This document shows, piece by piece, positions 43,949 to 51,992 of a DNA stretch of 64,000 nucleotides. How positions within the stretch are numbered: position 1 is the stretch's first letter; each line of letters begins with the position of its first letter. This DNA is from VAZQ01 sp036406655. Its GTDB lineage: Bacteria; Pseudomonadota; Alphaproteobacteria; Rhizobiales; Xanthobacteraceae. The notes beneath the pieces were generated by a model. It saw only the letters and a list, made by a program, of their open reading frames with translations. It did no database searches and was not told the DNA's origin. Position numbers and translations under genes: made by a program. Location: positions 1-64,000 of the forward strand of contig DASXAP010000165.1 in the NCBI GenBank assembly GCA_036406655.1, given 5' to 3'.

Positions 43949-46900
43949 ATGGCAAAGGCGGATTGGCATTTCTGGATCGATCGCGGCGGTACCTTCACCG
44001 ACGTGATCGGCCGGCGGCCCGATGGCAGCCTGGTCGCGCATAAGCTGCTGTCGGACAATCCCGAGGCGTATCGCGACGCTGCCGTGCAGGGGATCCGCGA
44101 TCTGCTGGGGCTCGCGCCCGGCGAGACGATCCCGTCGGGGCTGGTGGGTGCCGTCAAGATGGGCACCACCGTCGCCACCAATGCGCTGCTCGAGCGCAAG
44201 GGCGAGCGCACGCTTCTCCTCATCACCAGGGGCTTCCGCGACGCGCTGAAGATCGGGCATCAGGCCCGCCCGAAGATCTTCGCGCGTCACATCATCAAGC
44301 CGGAAATGCTCTATGAGCGGGTGGTCGAGGTGGACGAGCGCGTCCGCGCCGACGGCACGGTCGAGCGCCCCCTCGATCTCTCTCAGGTGCGGCCCGAGCT
44401 TGCGGCCGCCCTCGCCGCCGGGATCAGGGCGGTCGCCATCGTCTTCATGCATGCCTACCGGCACGCCGAGCATGAGCGGCGCGTGGGCGCCCTCGCGCGC
44501 GAGCTGGGCTTCCCGCAGGTGTCGGTCAGTCACGAGGTCTCGCCGCTGATCAAGCTGGTGGGGCGCGGCGACACCACCGTGGTCGACGCTTATCTCTCGC
44601 CCATCCTCGAGCGCTACGTGGCTCAGGTCGCGCAGGAGCTGGGGGCGGGCGGGGAGCTCGAGCACCCCTCGCTCGGGAACCGAGACTCGCCGCGCCTCAT
44701 GTTCATGATGTCGTCGGGCGGGCTCACGGCGGCCGAGCTGTTTCAGGGCAAGGATGCGATTCTGTCCGGACCGGCCGGGGGTGTGGTCGGGATGGCGGAG
44801 ACCGGACGGTCTGCCGGCTTTCATCGCCTGATCGGTTTCGACATGGGCGGCACCTCGACCGACGTGTCCCATTACGACGGCGAGTACGAGCGTGCCTTCG
44901 AAACCGAGGTTGCCGGCGTGCGCATGCGCGCACCGATGATGCTGATCCATACGGTGGCGGCCGGCGGCGGCTCGATCCTGCATTTCGACGGCGCCCGGTT
45001 CCGGGTCGGCCCGGATTCCGCCGCCGCCAATCCGGGCCCCAAGTGCTATCGACGCGGCGGCCCGCTCGCGCTCACCGATGCGAACGTCATGGTCGGCAAG
45101 CTGATCGCCGATTTCTTCCCCAGGATGTTCGGACCGCAGCAGGATCTGCCGCTCGATGCCGCGGCGGTGCGGGCAGGATTTACCGAACTCGCGCACAGGA
45201 TCGGCGACGGCCGCAGCGCCGAGGCGGTAGCCGACGGGTTCATCAAGATCGCGGTGGAGAACATGGCCAATGCGATCAAGAAGATTTCCGTGCAACGCGG
45301 CTACGATGTCACTCGCTATGCGCTGAACTGCTTCGGCGGCGCAGGGGGCCAGCATGCCTGCCTGGTTGCCGATGCGCTGGGCATGACCCGGGTGCTCATC
45401 CATCCGTTCTCTTCCCTGATGTCGGCCTATGGCATGGGGCTTGCCGACATCCGTGCAACGCGCCAGCAGGCGATCGAGGAATCGCTCGGGGAGGCCGCGC
45501 TGCGCGCCATCACGAGCACCGGCACGCGGCTCGGAGACGACGCCCGCACCGAGATCATCGGCCAGGGCATCGCCGATGGCGCCATCGCGGTGCACGTGCG
45601 TGCACATATCCGCTATTCCGGCACCGATACCGCCCTCGTCGTGCCGGCATTCTCGTCAATCCCTTCGGCGAACGGCCCCGCCCCGATCGGCTCGAGAGAG
45701 CCCTCGCTCGCCGCCATGAAATCCGCATTCGAAGCCGCGCACCGATCGCGGTTCGGCTTCATCGACGACTCGAAGGAGCTGGTCGTCGAAGCGGTATCGG
45801 TGGAGGCGATCGGCGGCGGCTCGAAATTCAGCGAACCTGAGCACGCGCCGACCGACGCCCGGCCGCCGGCTCCCGTCCAGCTCACGCGCTTCTATTCCGG
45901 CGGCGAGTGGCGCGAGGCCGCAGTGCATGTCCGCGAGAAGCTTGCGCCAGGCCACAAGGTGCGCGGTCCGGCGATCGTCATCGAGCCGCACCAGACCGTG
46001 GTGGTGGAGGACGGCTGGCAGGCCGAGATCACTGCCAAGAACCACCTCGTGCTCGAACGGGTCGTGCCGCTCGACCGAACGAGCGCGATCGGCACCGCAG
46101 CCGACCCGGTGATGCTGGAAATCTTCAACAACCTGTTCATGTCGATCGCCGAGCAGATGGGAGTATCGCTGCAGAACACGGCTTATTCCGTCAACATCAA
46201 GGAACGACTCGACTTTTCCTGCGCGGTGTTCGCCGCCGATTCGACGCTCGTCGCCAACGCCCCGCACGTGCCGGTGCATCTCGGCTCGATGGACCGCGCG
46301 GTGGAGAGCATCATTCGCGAGAACGAGGGCGGCGTCGCACCCGGCGACGCGTACGCGATCAACGCACCCTATAACGGGGGAACGCATCTGCCCGACATCA
46401 CCGTCTGCACGCCGGTCTTCGACGACGCCCAGCGCGAAATCCTGTTTTGGGTGGCCTCGCGCGGTCATCACGCCGACGTCGGCGGCATCTCGCCGGGCTC
46501 GATGTCGCCCAACGCGACCACGATCGAGGAGGAGGGCGTCTACATCGACAACTTCAAGGTGGTCGATCGCGGACGCTTCCGCGAGCAGGCGCTCTACCAC
46601 CTGCTCGAGGGCGCCAAATATCCTGCCCGCAACCCGCTGCAGAACGTCAATGACATCAAGGCGCAGATCGCGGCGAACGAGAAGGGCGCGCAGGAGCTGC
46701 GCAAGATGGTGGCGCAGTTCACGCTGCCGGTGGTCAAGGCCTACATGCAGCACGTCCAGGACAATGCCGCCGAAAGCGTCCGCCGCGTGATCGACCGCAT
46801 CCACGATGCATCGTTCGAATACGAGATGGACCAGGGGACCCGGATCCGGGTCAGCATCACCGTCGACAAGGACAGGCGTGAGGCGACGGTCGACTTTACC

Positions 46901-47635
46901 GGCACCTCGCCGCAACAGCCCACGAACTTCAATGCGCCCGAGCCGGTGGCGCGCGCCGCGGTGCTCTACGTGTTTCGGGTCATGGTGGATGACGAAATCC
47001 CGATGAACGCCGGCTGCCTGCGTCCGATCAACATCGTCATTCCCAAGCGATCGATGCTGTCGCCGCAATATCCGGCCGCGGTCGTCGCCGGCAACGTGGA
47101 AACCTCGCAGGCGGTCACCGACACGCTGTTCGGTGCCCTTGGTGCGCTCGCGGCGGCGCAGGGCACCATGAACAATCTGAACTTCGGCAATGCCAGATAC
47201 CAGTATTACGAGACGATCTGCTCCGGTTCACCGGCAGGTCCGGGCTTTCCCGGCACGGATGCCGTGCACACGCACATGACCAACACGCGCCTGACCGACC
47301 CCGAGGTGCTCGAATTCCGCTTTCCGGTGGTGCTGGAGGACTTCCACATCCGCCCGGGCTCCGGCGGGCGCGGCCGCTGGAGCGCCGGCGACGGGGTCCG
47401 CCGAGCGATCCGCTTCCTGGAGAAGATGGATTGCACCATCTTGTCCGGCCATCGGCGCGTGCCGCCGTTCGGACTTTTCGGCGGAGCGCCGGGTCAAGTC
47501 GGCGAGAACTGGGTCCGGCGGCGGGACGGGCGGATGGAAATGCTCGAGGGCTGCGACGCCACCGTGATCGATGCCGGCGAGGCGATCATCATCCAGACGC
47601 CCACGGCCGGCGGCTATGGCCGCCCCGAAAGCTGA
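43949..47635 (+). CDS. 5-oxoprolinase / hydantoinase A-B fusion protein
   Basis: 1228 residues, the size of ATP-dependent 5-oxoprolinases. The N-terminal HyuA half (about 5-690) has FWIDRGGTFTDVIG, MGTTVATNALLERKG, GFDMGGTSTDVS and TVAAGGGSI; the C-terminal HyuB half starts at DPVMLEIFNNLFMSIAEQMG and contains VPVHLGSMD and GGTHLPDITV. The enzyme opens 5-oxoproline or a hydantoin with ATP hydrolysis in the cytoplasm. Full HyuA-HyuB fusion favours 5-oxoprolinase. The first ATG after the hairpin (43949) is used; the ribosome site is poor (AGGG very close). It stands alone, with no hydantoin transporter nearby. Confidence 0.92.
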   Translation: MAKADWHFWIDRGGTFTDVIGRRPDGSLVAHKLLSDNPEAYRDAAVQGIRDLLGLAPGETIPSGLVGAVKMGTTVATNALLERKGERTLLLITRGFRDALKIGHQARPKIFARHIIKPEMLYERVVEVDERVRADGTVERPLDLSQVRPELAAALAAGIRAVAIVFMHAYRHAEHERRVGALARELGFPQVSVSHEVSPLIKLVGRGDTTVVDAYLSPILERYVAQVAQELGAGGELEHPSLGNRDSPRLMFMMSSGGLTAAELFQGKDAILSGPAGGVVGMAETGRSAGFHRLIGFDMGGTSTDVSHYDGEYERAFETEVAGVRMRAPMMLIHTVAAGGGSILHFDGARFRVGPDSAAANPGPKCYRRGGPLALTDANVMVGKLIADFFPRMFGPQQDLPLDAAAVRAGFTELAHRIGDGRSAEAVADGFIKIAVENMANAIKKISVQRGYDVTRYALNCFGGAGGQHACLVADALGMTRVLIHPFSSLMSAYGMGLADIRATRQQAIEESLGEAALRAITSTGTRLGDDARTEIIGQGIADGAIAVHVRAHIRYSGTDTALVVPAFSSIPSANGPAPIGSREPSLAAMKSAFEAAHRSRFGFIDDSKELVVEAVSVEAIGGGSKFSEPEHAPTDARPPAPVQLTRFYSGGEWREAAVHVREKLAPGHKVRGPAIVIEPHQTVVVEDGWQAEITAKNHLVLERVVPLDRTSAIGTAADPVMLEIFNNLFMSIAEQMGVSLQNTAYSVNIKERLDFSCAVFAADSTLVANAPHVPVHLGSMDRAVESIIRENEGGVAPGDAYAINAPYNGGTHLPDITVCTPVFDDAQREILFWVASRGHHADVGGISPGSMSPNATTIEEEGVYIDNFKVVDRGRFREQALYHLLEGAKYPARNPLQNVNDIKAQIAANEKGAQELRKMVAQFTLPVVKAYMQHVQDNAAESVRRVIDRIHDASFEYEMDQGTRIRVSITVDKDRREATVDFTGTSPQQPTNFNAPEPVARAAVLYVFRVMVDDEIPMNAGCLRPINIVIPKRSMLSPQYPAAVVAGNVETSQAVTDTLFGALGALAAAQGTMNNLNFGNARYQYYETICSGSPAGPGFPGTDAVHTHMTNTRLTDPEVLEFRFPVVLEDFHIRPGSGGRGRWSAGDGVRRAIRFLEKMDCTILSGHRRVPPFGLFGGAPGQVGENWVRRRDGRMEMLEGCDATVIDAGEAIIIQTPTAGGYGRPES

Positions 47636-47958
47636 CGCCGGCGTTGCGGCGATCCCGTGCGATGGCGCGCGTTCCTGTCGCGGCGCGGCGGCAACGTCTG
47701 CGGCGCCGACGGCACGAGCATGCCGATGCGAGCCGCCTCGGATCGATCGCGTGCCTTGAGCCTTTCGCTCTCGCCGTGCTCGTGCACCCGCTGGCACTCC
47801 GCCCAGCGCGCGAGCAGCCAGCGGGTGCGCTGGAGCAGATCCCTCGCGGCCTCGATCTGAATCCAGGCCGCTTCGACCTCACGCCGACACTGCTCGATGT
47901 GGCGCCGTGCCGACGGCACGGCGGTGCCAGGTTGATGGATGCCGATCGTTTCGATCAT
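47614..47958 (-). CDS. Hypothetical small helical protein
   Basis: 114 residues from ATG 47958. Residues about 18-65 form a charged amphipathic helix with REVEAAWIQIEAARDLLQRT and WLLARWAECQRV. The rest is arginine/proline-rich. I recognise no family and see no ribosome site. The last bases overlap the oxoprolinase 3' end. It may be a real small protein, or a chance frame. Confidence 0.33.
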   Translation of the reverse strand: MIETIGIHQPGTAVPSARRHIEQCRREVEAAWIQIEAARDLLQRTRWLLARWAECQRVHEHGESERLKARDRSEAARIGMLVPSAPQTLPPRRDRNARHRTGSPQRRRQLSGRP

Positions 47959-48060
47959 GAGCGGTGAACGTCGAGCGGCAGTCGGTGTTCCTCGCGGCAG
48001 CCATGAAGGCGGCGCTCCCGCCCCCAGAGCCCGACCGGAACGAATTTCACGGATCGTCGT

Positions 48061-48171
48061 GGCCGAGGCTTATCCGGGCTTGTCTCGGCCCTCCGCGTCT
48101 TTGCATAAGCGCGCCGATGCGTGCTCAATCCGGCGACGAACAGGATGGCCGGGCAAGCCGCCCCGCCATCC
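48061..48171. repeat. Two adjacent REP-like palindromes
   Basis: The first has arms GGCCGAG (48061-48067) and CTCGGCC (48084-48090) around a loop containing CCGGGCTTGT. The second has arms GGATGGC (48143-48149) and GCCATCC (48165-48171) around CGGGCAAGCC. Both carry the AAGCCCG/GGGCAAGC core also seen at 61091-61157. They lie just downstream of the Tim44-domain gene (minus strand). Confidence 0.5.
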
Positions 48172-48197
48172 CTCGGGGATACAGCGGCGATTGCGCC

Positions 48198-49148
48198 TCA
48201 GGTCTGCTGGATCGCCGACAGCAACCACTGCCCGCCGCGCTTGCGCATGAAGGTCCACACCTCCGTCGCCTCGTCGGCGCCGCCTTCCAGCACGCGGGCG
48301 CCGTCGCGCTCGACCATCCGATCCGTCAGCGAATACCGCATGGCTACCGTGGCGTAGTCCATATCCCCTTCGCGCCAGGCCTCGGCCAGATCCCCCTGCA
48401 GGAGCTTCACGTCCGAGATCCGGTTGACCACGCCCTTGCTCGCATTGGCTGCGAGCTCTTCGGCAAAATAGGAGAGCATCTCCGGCGTTACCCGCGCGCG
48501 CAGGCAATTGAGATCCTCGGCGCCGTAGCCGGTCTGGATTTCACCGAGCAGGCGCTCGAACGTGTTGAAGTCCTCCGGGGTGAGGCCGACCTCGTCCGCT
48601 CCCGGAGTCCGCGCGGCAACCGCAGCGCCGCCGCCGCCGACTCCATATGTCGGGCGCGCGCCGGGATAGCCCGAGCTCAGGTCGCGCATCAGCGGGGCAC
48701 CGGCCAATGCCGGCTGGCTCCGCCTTTGCCACCAGTTCCACAGCAGATAGCCGATCGCGGCAATCAAGCCGATCTGCAGCATGAGGCCGAACAGCGAGGC
48801 AATACCGCCGAGCCCGCCGGCGAACCCGTGGCCAAACAGCATGCCGAGCAAGCCGGCACCGAGGAAGCCGGCGAACAAGCCGCCGAGGAAGCCGGGCCGT
48901 CCGAAAAAGCCGCCGCTTGGAGCGCTCATCGGACGTTGCCCGAAGGTCCTGGTGCCGGGCTGCGTCATGCTGCGCTCGATCGGCCTCGCACTGGGCGAAG
49001 TCGCTGTCGACGGCGGGGCCGAGAACGTCTGCGAGCCGCGGCTGCCTGCGCTGAATCGAGGCCGAGCGTCGGCACTAGAGACGATCAGCAGCACCGCTGC
49101 AACCACCGCGCACAATGCGAGCAGCACGCGCGAGCAAAGGCGGAGCAT
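48198..49148 (-). CDS. Tim44-domain membrane-associated protein
   Basis: 316 residues from ATG 49148 with AGGAAGAA upstream. A signal or anchor sequence (LLALCAVVAAVLLIVSSADA, about 9-28) is followed by a Ser/Pro/Thr-rich linker. A glycine-rich hydrophobic hairpin (GFLGGLFAGFLGAGLLGMLF and SLFGLMLQIGLIAAIGYLLW) precedes the Tim44-like C-terminal domain (about 180-316), with EVWTFMRKRGGQWLLSAIQQ at its end. Bacterial members such as TimA are inner-membrane proteins whose role is not settled; one in Caulobacter relatives associates with membrane protein assembly. It stands alone here. Confidence 0.85.
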   Translation of the reverse strand: MLRLCSRVLLALCAVVAAVLLIVSSADARPRFSAGSRGSQTFSAPPSTATSPSARPIERSMTQPGTRTFGQRPMSAPSGGFFGRPGFLGGLFAGFLGAGLLGMLFGHGFAGGLGGIASLFGLMLQIGLIAAIGYLLWNWWQRRSQPALAGAPLMRDLSSGYPGARPTYGVGGGGAAVAARTPGADEVGLTPEDFNTFERLLGEIQTGYGAEDLNCLRARVTPEMLSYFAEELAANASKGVVNRISDVKLLQGDLAEAWREGDMDYATVAMRYSLTDRMVERDGARVLEGGADEATEVWTFMRKRGGQWLLSAIQQT

Positions 49149-49325
49149 GGCTTCTTCCTCCCTCGAAGGCCGAGTAAAGACCGCGTTAATATTGGTGTTG
49201 CCGGTGCCGATGCAAAGGCCCGTCGATAAGCTGCGCGAATCGCTATGGAATTGGCGGACTTGCGAAGCCGGTGCGTCCATTGCGGCAACGAACGAGCAGC
49301 GCAGCTCCCATCGGCGAGCCGGCGC

Positions 49326-50465
49326 TCAATCCTCGCCGTCGTTGCCCGGCACGGCGAGCGGCAGCACCGGGAAACGATCATCTGCGTAGGAGCGCAGCCG
49401 GCCCACCGGGGCCGGCGATGCGCGCGATGTCAGCGCACCGGTGATACCGGATGGCGTTCGCCTGCCCGCGTATCGGGTCGCGGCTCTTGCCGCTGCTTCC
49501 TCGCCCGAGGAGGCGGGGGGATTGCAGGCGTGGCGATCGTCCGCTCGCCGCATCAGATCGACGTGGATGTGGTCGTAATGGTAGGCATTGGAGCCGGGCG
49601 CCAGCACCGTAGTGAATTGGTCGCAGGCAGCGGCCTGGACGTCACGGAGAAAGCCTTGCTCTTCAGGCAGGCCATTCCAGCCGTTCTTCACAGTGACGGT
49701 GCGGCCGTCGGCGAGCGTGAAGGAGGCGATGTCGAGCGCGTTGCCGAAGGCGTGCTCGGAAATATGGCTATACGGATTGCCGTTCATGCCTCGGCATGAA
49801 TAGGCGGAAATCTGCCTGATCTCGGACACCGGTGATCCGAACCAGCGGATCGCTGCCGGCTGCACGGCTTGCGCGATCCAGCGCTCGAGCCCGGACACGA
49901 TCGGACATGCCAGCGTTGCCGTCGGCGTGACCGAAACCGGCTGCATCGTCGTCGCGAGGACGACGCCGGACGAGCGCCCGAATGGGGTTGAAGCCGGCGT
50001 CTGCTCGCGTATCAGGCCATGGGAGGGACTGCTGCCCGACCTCGCCGCTGCATAAGGCTCAGGCCCGCCGCTCGACGGCTCGGCCACGCCGGGCACGCGC
50101 GGCGATGCCTGCGGTTGCGGAGACGCCCCTCCGGTAATCGGCCATGGCGGCGGAACGGCGGAGGAGGGGTGGGCGGGAATTGCCCGCGGCGGGCGCAGAT
50201 CATCGGCAAACCCGAGCGGCGTGCTGTCGCCCAGGGCCGAGACCCGCAACGGAAAATCGGCTCCGCAAACTCCCGGCCCGCGGATCGCGTTGACCCGCAC
50301 CATGCCCGCGCCCTCAGCGATGGCGCCTGAATTGAGACACTCGACCTCGGCCTCGTGCCGCCACGGTTCGCGCTGGACGAAGAAGCTTCCGCTGCAGTCC
50401 GCAAGCACGCACAGGAGGGCGAAAATGATGCAGCCGAAGAGATAAGGGCGAGCCTGCCGTCCCAT
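49326..50465 (-). CDS. Extensin-like C-terminal domain protein
   Basis: 379 residues. A hydrophobic N-terminus (LFGCIIFALLCVLADC) ends in a possible lipobox cysteine near residue 24, so it may be an exported lipoprotein. A conserved part (LNSGAIAEGAG, PGVCGADFPLRV), a long Pro/Ser-rich linker and the domain proper follow, with CPIVSGLERWI, ISAYSCRGMNGNPYSHISEHAFGNALDIASF and YHYDHIHVDLMRR. The H-x(6)-D and DHIHVD residues resemble zinc sites of LAS-type peptidases. The domain is common in Rhizobiales and its substrate is unproven; peptidoglycan is plausible. Confidence 0.85.
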   Translation of the reverse strand: MGRQARPYLFGCIIFALLCVLADCSGSFFVQREPWRHEAEVECLNSGAIAEGAGMVRVNAIRGPGVCGADFPLRVSALGDSTPLGFADDLRPPRAIPAHPSSAVPPPWPITGGASPQPQASPRVPGVAEPSSGGPEPYAAARSGSSPSHGLIREQTPASTPFGRSSGVVLATTMQPVSVTPTATLACPIVSGLERWIAQAVQPAAIRWFGSPVSEIRQISAYSCRGMNGNPYSHISEHAFGNALDIASFTLADGRTVTVKNGWNGLPEEQGFLRDVQAAACDQFTTVLAPGSNAYHYDHIHVDLMRRADDRHACNPPASSGEEAAARAATRYAGRRTPSGITGALTSRASPAPVGRLRSYADDRFPVLPLAVPGNDGED

Positions 50466-50859
50466 GCGGCGGAGAATGCGATCCTGTTTGTTAATGGCAC
50501 TTCAAGGATTTACGGCGACAGCGAAGCCCTGCTGCACGGCTCGCGTCATGGTTTAGGAATGCTTGATGGCTCCGCGGGCCGCGAGCAGATTTGCCGTTAA
50601 CCATATGCGAGTCCATCCATTATTCTGCCCGACCGTGGTAGCCGCCCCGCTCCATGGGTGCCTGACACGCACGCCGGGCCTTCTTCCAGGGGATGCTCAT
50701 GGGCCTGGTCGTTATCCGGCGGTTTCAACGCAAAATCAGGGCTTTGCTGGAGGGCGTCGCAAATTGCTGCCCTGCAATTTTGCAGCGCAACATGGTTGCT
50801 CTTTCTCGTTTGCCGGGCGTTCTGTTAAGATTCGTTTATCCTGACGAAGGAGACTGCGC
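50466..50859. other. Intergenic region upstream of the 27-residue peptide gene
   Basis: 394 bp with no protein-like frame. It must hold the promoters of the extensin-like gene (minus) and the small peptide gene (plus). A TTAACCAT octamer, the classical CtrA half-site, lies at 50597-50604, but a single half-site is weak evidence. The stretch 50690-50840 is unusually rich in T and A for this window. Confidence 0.4.
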
Positions 50860-50943
50860 GTGGACCTTGCCTTGCGGCTCGATGTGCTGGCGATGTGCGC
50901 CGTGCTCGCGTTCATCGGCGCCATCCTGCTCGGCGCGTTCTGA
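50860..50943 (+). CDS. 27-residue membrane peptide
   Basis: A GTG start with GGAG seven bases upstream (AAGGAG, preceded by CCTGACG). The peptide is MDLALRLDVLAMCAVLAFIG followed by AILLGAF: an acidic start, then one hydrophobic helix of about 17 residues. A perfect intrinsic terminator follows 68 bp after the stop, so this is a complete small transcription unit. It is similar in style to tiny conserved membrane peptides I recall from Bradyrhizobium-like genomes, but no function is known. Confidence 0.6.
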   Translation: MDLALRLDVLAMCAVLAFIGAILLGAF

Positions 50944-51011
50944 GCTCGAGCACGGCAGACGAAGCCCGCGTCCGATTCAATGCTTGTTGCGGGGGCGGGC
51001 CGATAGTTCAG

Positions 51012-51046
51012 ACACCGGCGACGGTCTCGCCGGTGTTTTCATTTTT
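51012..51046 (+). terminator. Rho-independent terminator
   Basis: Perfect 10-bp stem ACACCGGCGA (51012-51021) and TCGCCGGTGT (51027-51036), loop CGGTC, followed by TTTCATTTTT. This is the only hairpin in the window with a clear T-tract. Confidence 0.85.
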
Positions 51047-51075
51047 CAGGAGCTGGCGTCAGGGCCCTCGATCGT

Positions 51076-51459
51076 TCATTTGCGAATCTGAAGGGATTGC
51101 CCCCAATGCTCCACCGACCGGCGCGCGGTGACCAGAACGGCACGAGCCTGCCGGCCAAATCTCCGCAGCTGCCGGCCGGGAGCGGAACGCCTCCCGAGAT
51201 CGAGTTTTGCCATCAGCGGCGCAACACGAAAGCTCATGCTCCGTCCCACGAGCCTCGGCCGCAACAAGGCGACGAGATCCTGGTGCCGTGCAATTTCGCG
51301 CTGAGCAGAGATCGCCCGCGCTTCATAGATCCGGTCCATGACCTGTTGCCAATAATCTTCGCATTCCGATGCAAGCGAGGCGCAAGCCTCGCAGCGAGGC
51401 TCGTCCTTTTCTGCATCGCGGTTCCGCAGAGCTTGCGCGCCCATCCTGAGCCTCCACAA
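51076..51459 (-). CDS. Hypothetical protein
   Basis: 127 residues from ATG 51459. It is charged and helical, with a CEACASLASECEDYW segment near residue 25 and an arginine-rich second half (LLRPRLVGRSMSF, RRFGRQARAVLV). I recognise no family, and no ribosome site is clear. The opposite strand also has an open frame here, so the call is weak. The area 50944-51612 otherwise contains only the terminator. Confidence 0.3.
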   Translation of the reverse strand: MWRLRMGAQALRNRDAEKDEPRCEACASLASECEDYWQQVMDRIYEARAISAQREIARHQDLVALLRPRLVGRSMSFRVAPLMAKLDLGRRSAPGRQLRRFGRQARAVLVTARRSVEHWGQSLQIRK

Positions 51460-51612
51460 GGCTTCGGTCCGGAATCAAGACCACTGCCGGATCATTAACC
51501 CTGCACCGCGAGCCCATCTGTGATGGAGGTCACACTGCAGGACCCGCAGCCGTGAGGCTCGCCGAGAGGGCGATCTACAGGTCACCCGGCGGGAACGGAG
51601 GAATGCAAGCCC

Positions 51613-51984
51613 ATGACCATCCTGCTCAATCACACCATCGTTCCGGCGCGCGACAAGGTGGCTGCCGCCCGGTTCTTTGCGGAAATTTTCGGCTTGACGC
51701 CTCCCCCGCATGCGGGCGGCCACTTCGCCCCGGTGCGGGTGAACGAGAGCCTCACGCTTCTGTTCGATCAGGACGACAGCTTCGAAAGCCATCACTACGC
51801 GTTTCACGTGAGCGAGCCCGAGTTCGACGCAATCTTCGGCCGGATCAAGCGGGCAGGACTCGCCTATGGCAGCGCGCCTTGGAGCCTCGACGATGGCAAG
51901 CTCAATGACTGGAACGGGGGCCGCGGCTTATACTTCAGCGACCCGAACGGCCACGTGCTCGAATTGATGACCGTGCCGCAGTGA
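51613..51984 (+). CDS. VOC family (glyoxalase/bleomycin-resistance fold) protein
   Basis: 123 residues, a complete single VOC unit with two beta-alpha-beta-beta-beta repeats. Candidate metal ligands are H7 (LLNHTIVP), a histidine in SHHYAFHV and the Glu of GHVLELMTV. GLYFSDPNGHVLELM is the typical family ending. GGAGG lies about 11 bases upstream of the ATG. Members include isomerases, dioxygenases and antibiotic-binding proteins; the reaction here is not predictable. It is followed after 8 bp by an MFS symporter gene and is likely co-transcribed. Confidence 0.87.
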   Translation: MTILLNHTIVPARDKVAAARFFAEIFGLTPPPHAGGHFAPVRVNESLTLLFDQDDSFESHHYAFHVSEPEFDAIFGRIKRAGLAYGSAPWSLDDGKLNDWNGGRGLYFSDPNGHVLELMTVPQ

Positions 51985-51992
51985 GGCTCACC

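Noticed and set aside
50597..50604. TTAACCAT, possible CtrA binding half-site
   Set aside because: A single octamer; CtrA sites normally need a partner half-site at fixed spacing, which I do not see.
51097..51498. Plus-strand 133-codon frame
   Set aside because: Lies opposite a slightly more protein-like minus-strand frame and has no ribosome site; neither is strong.
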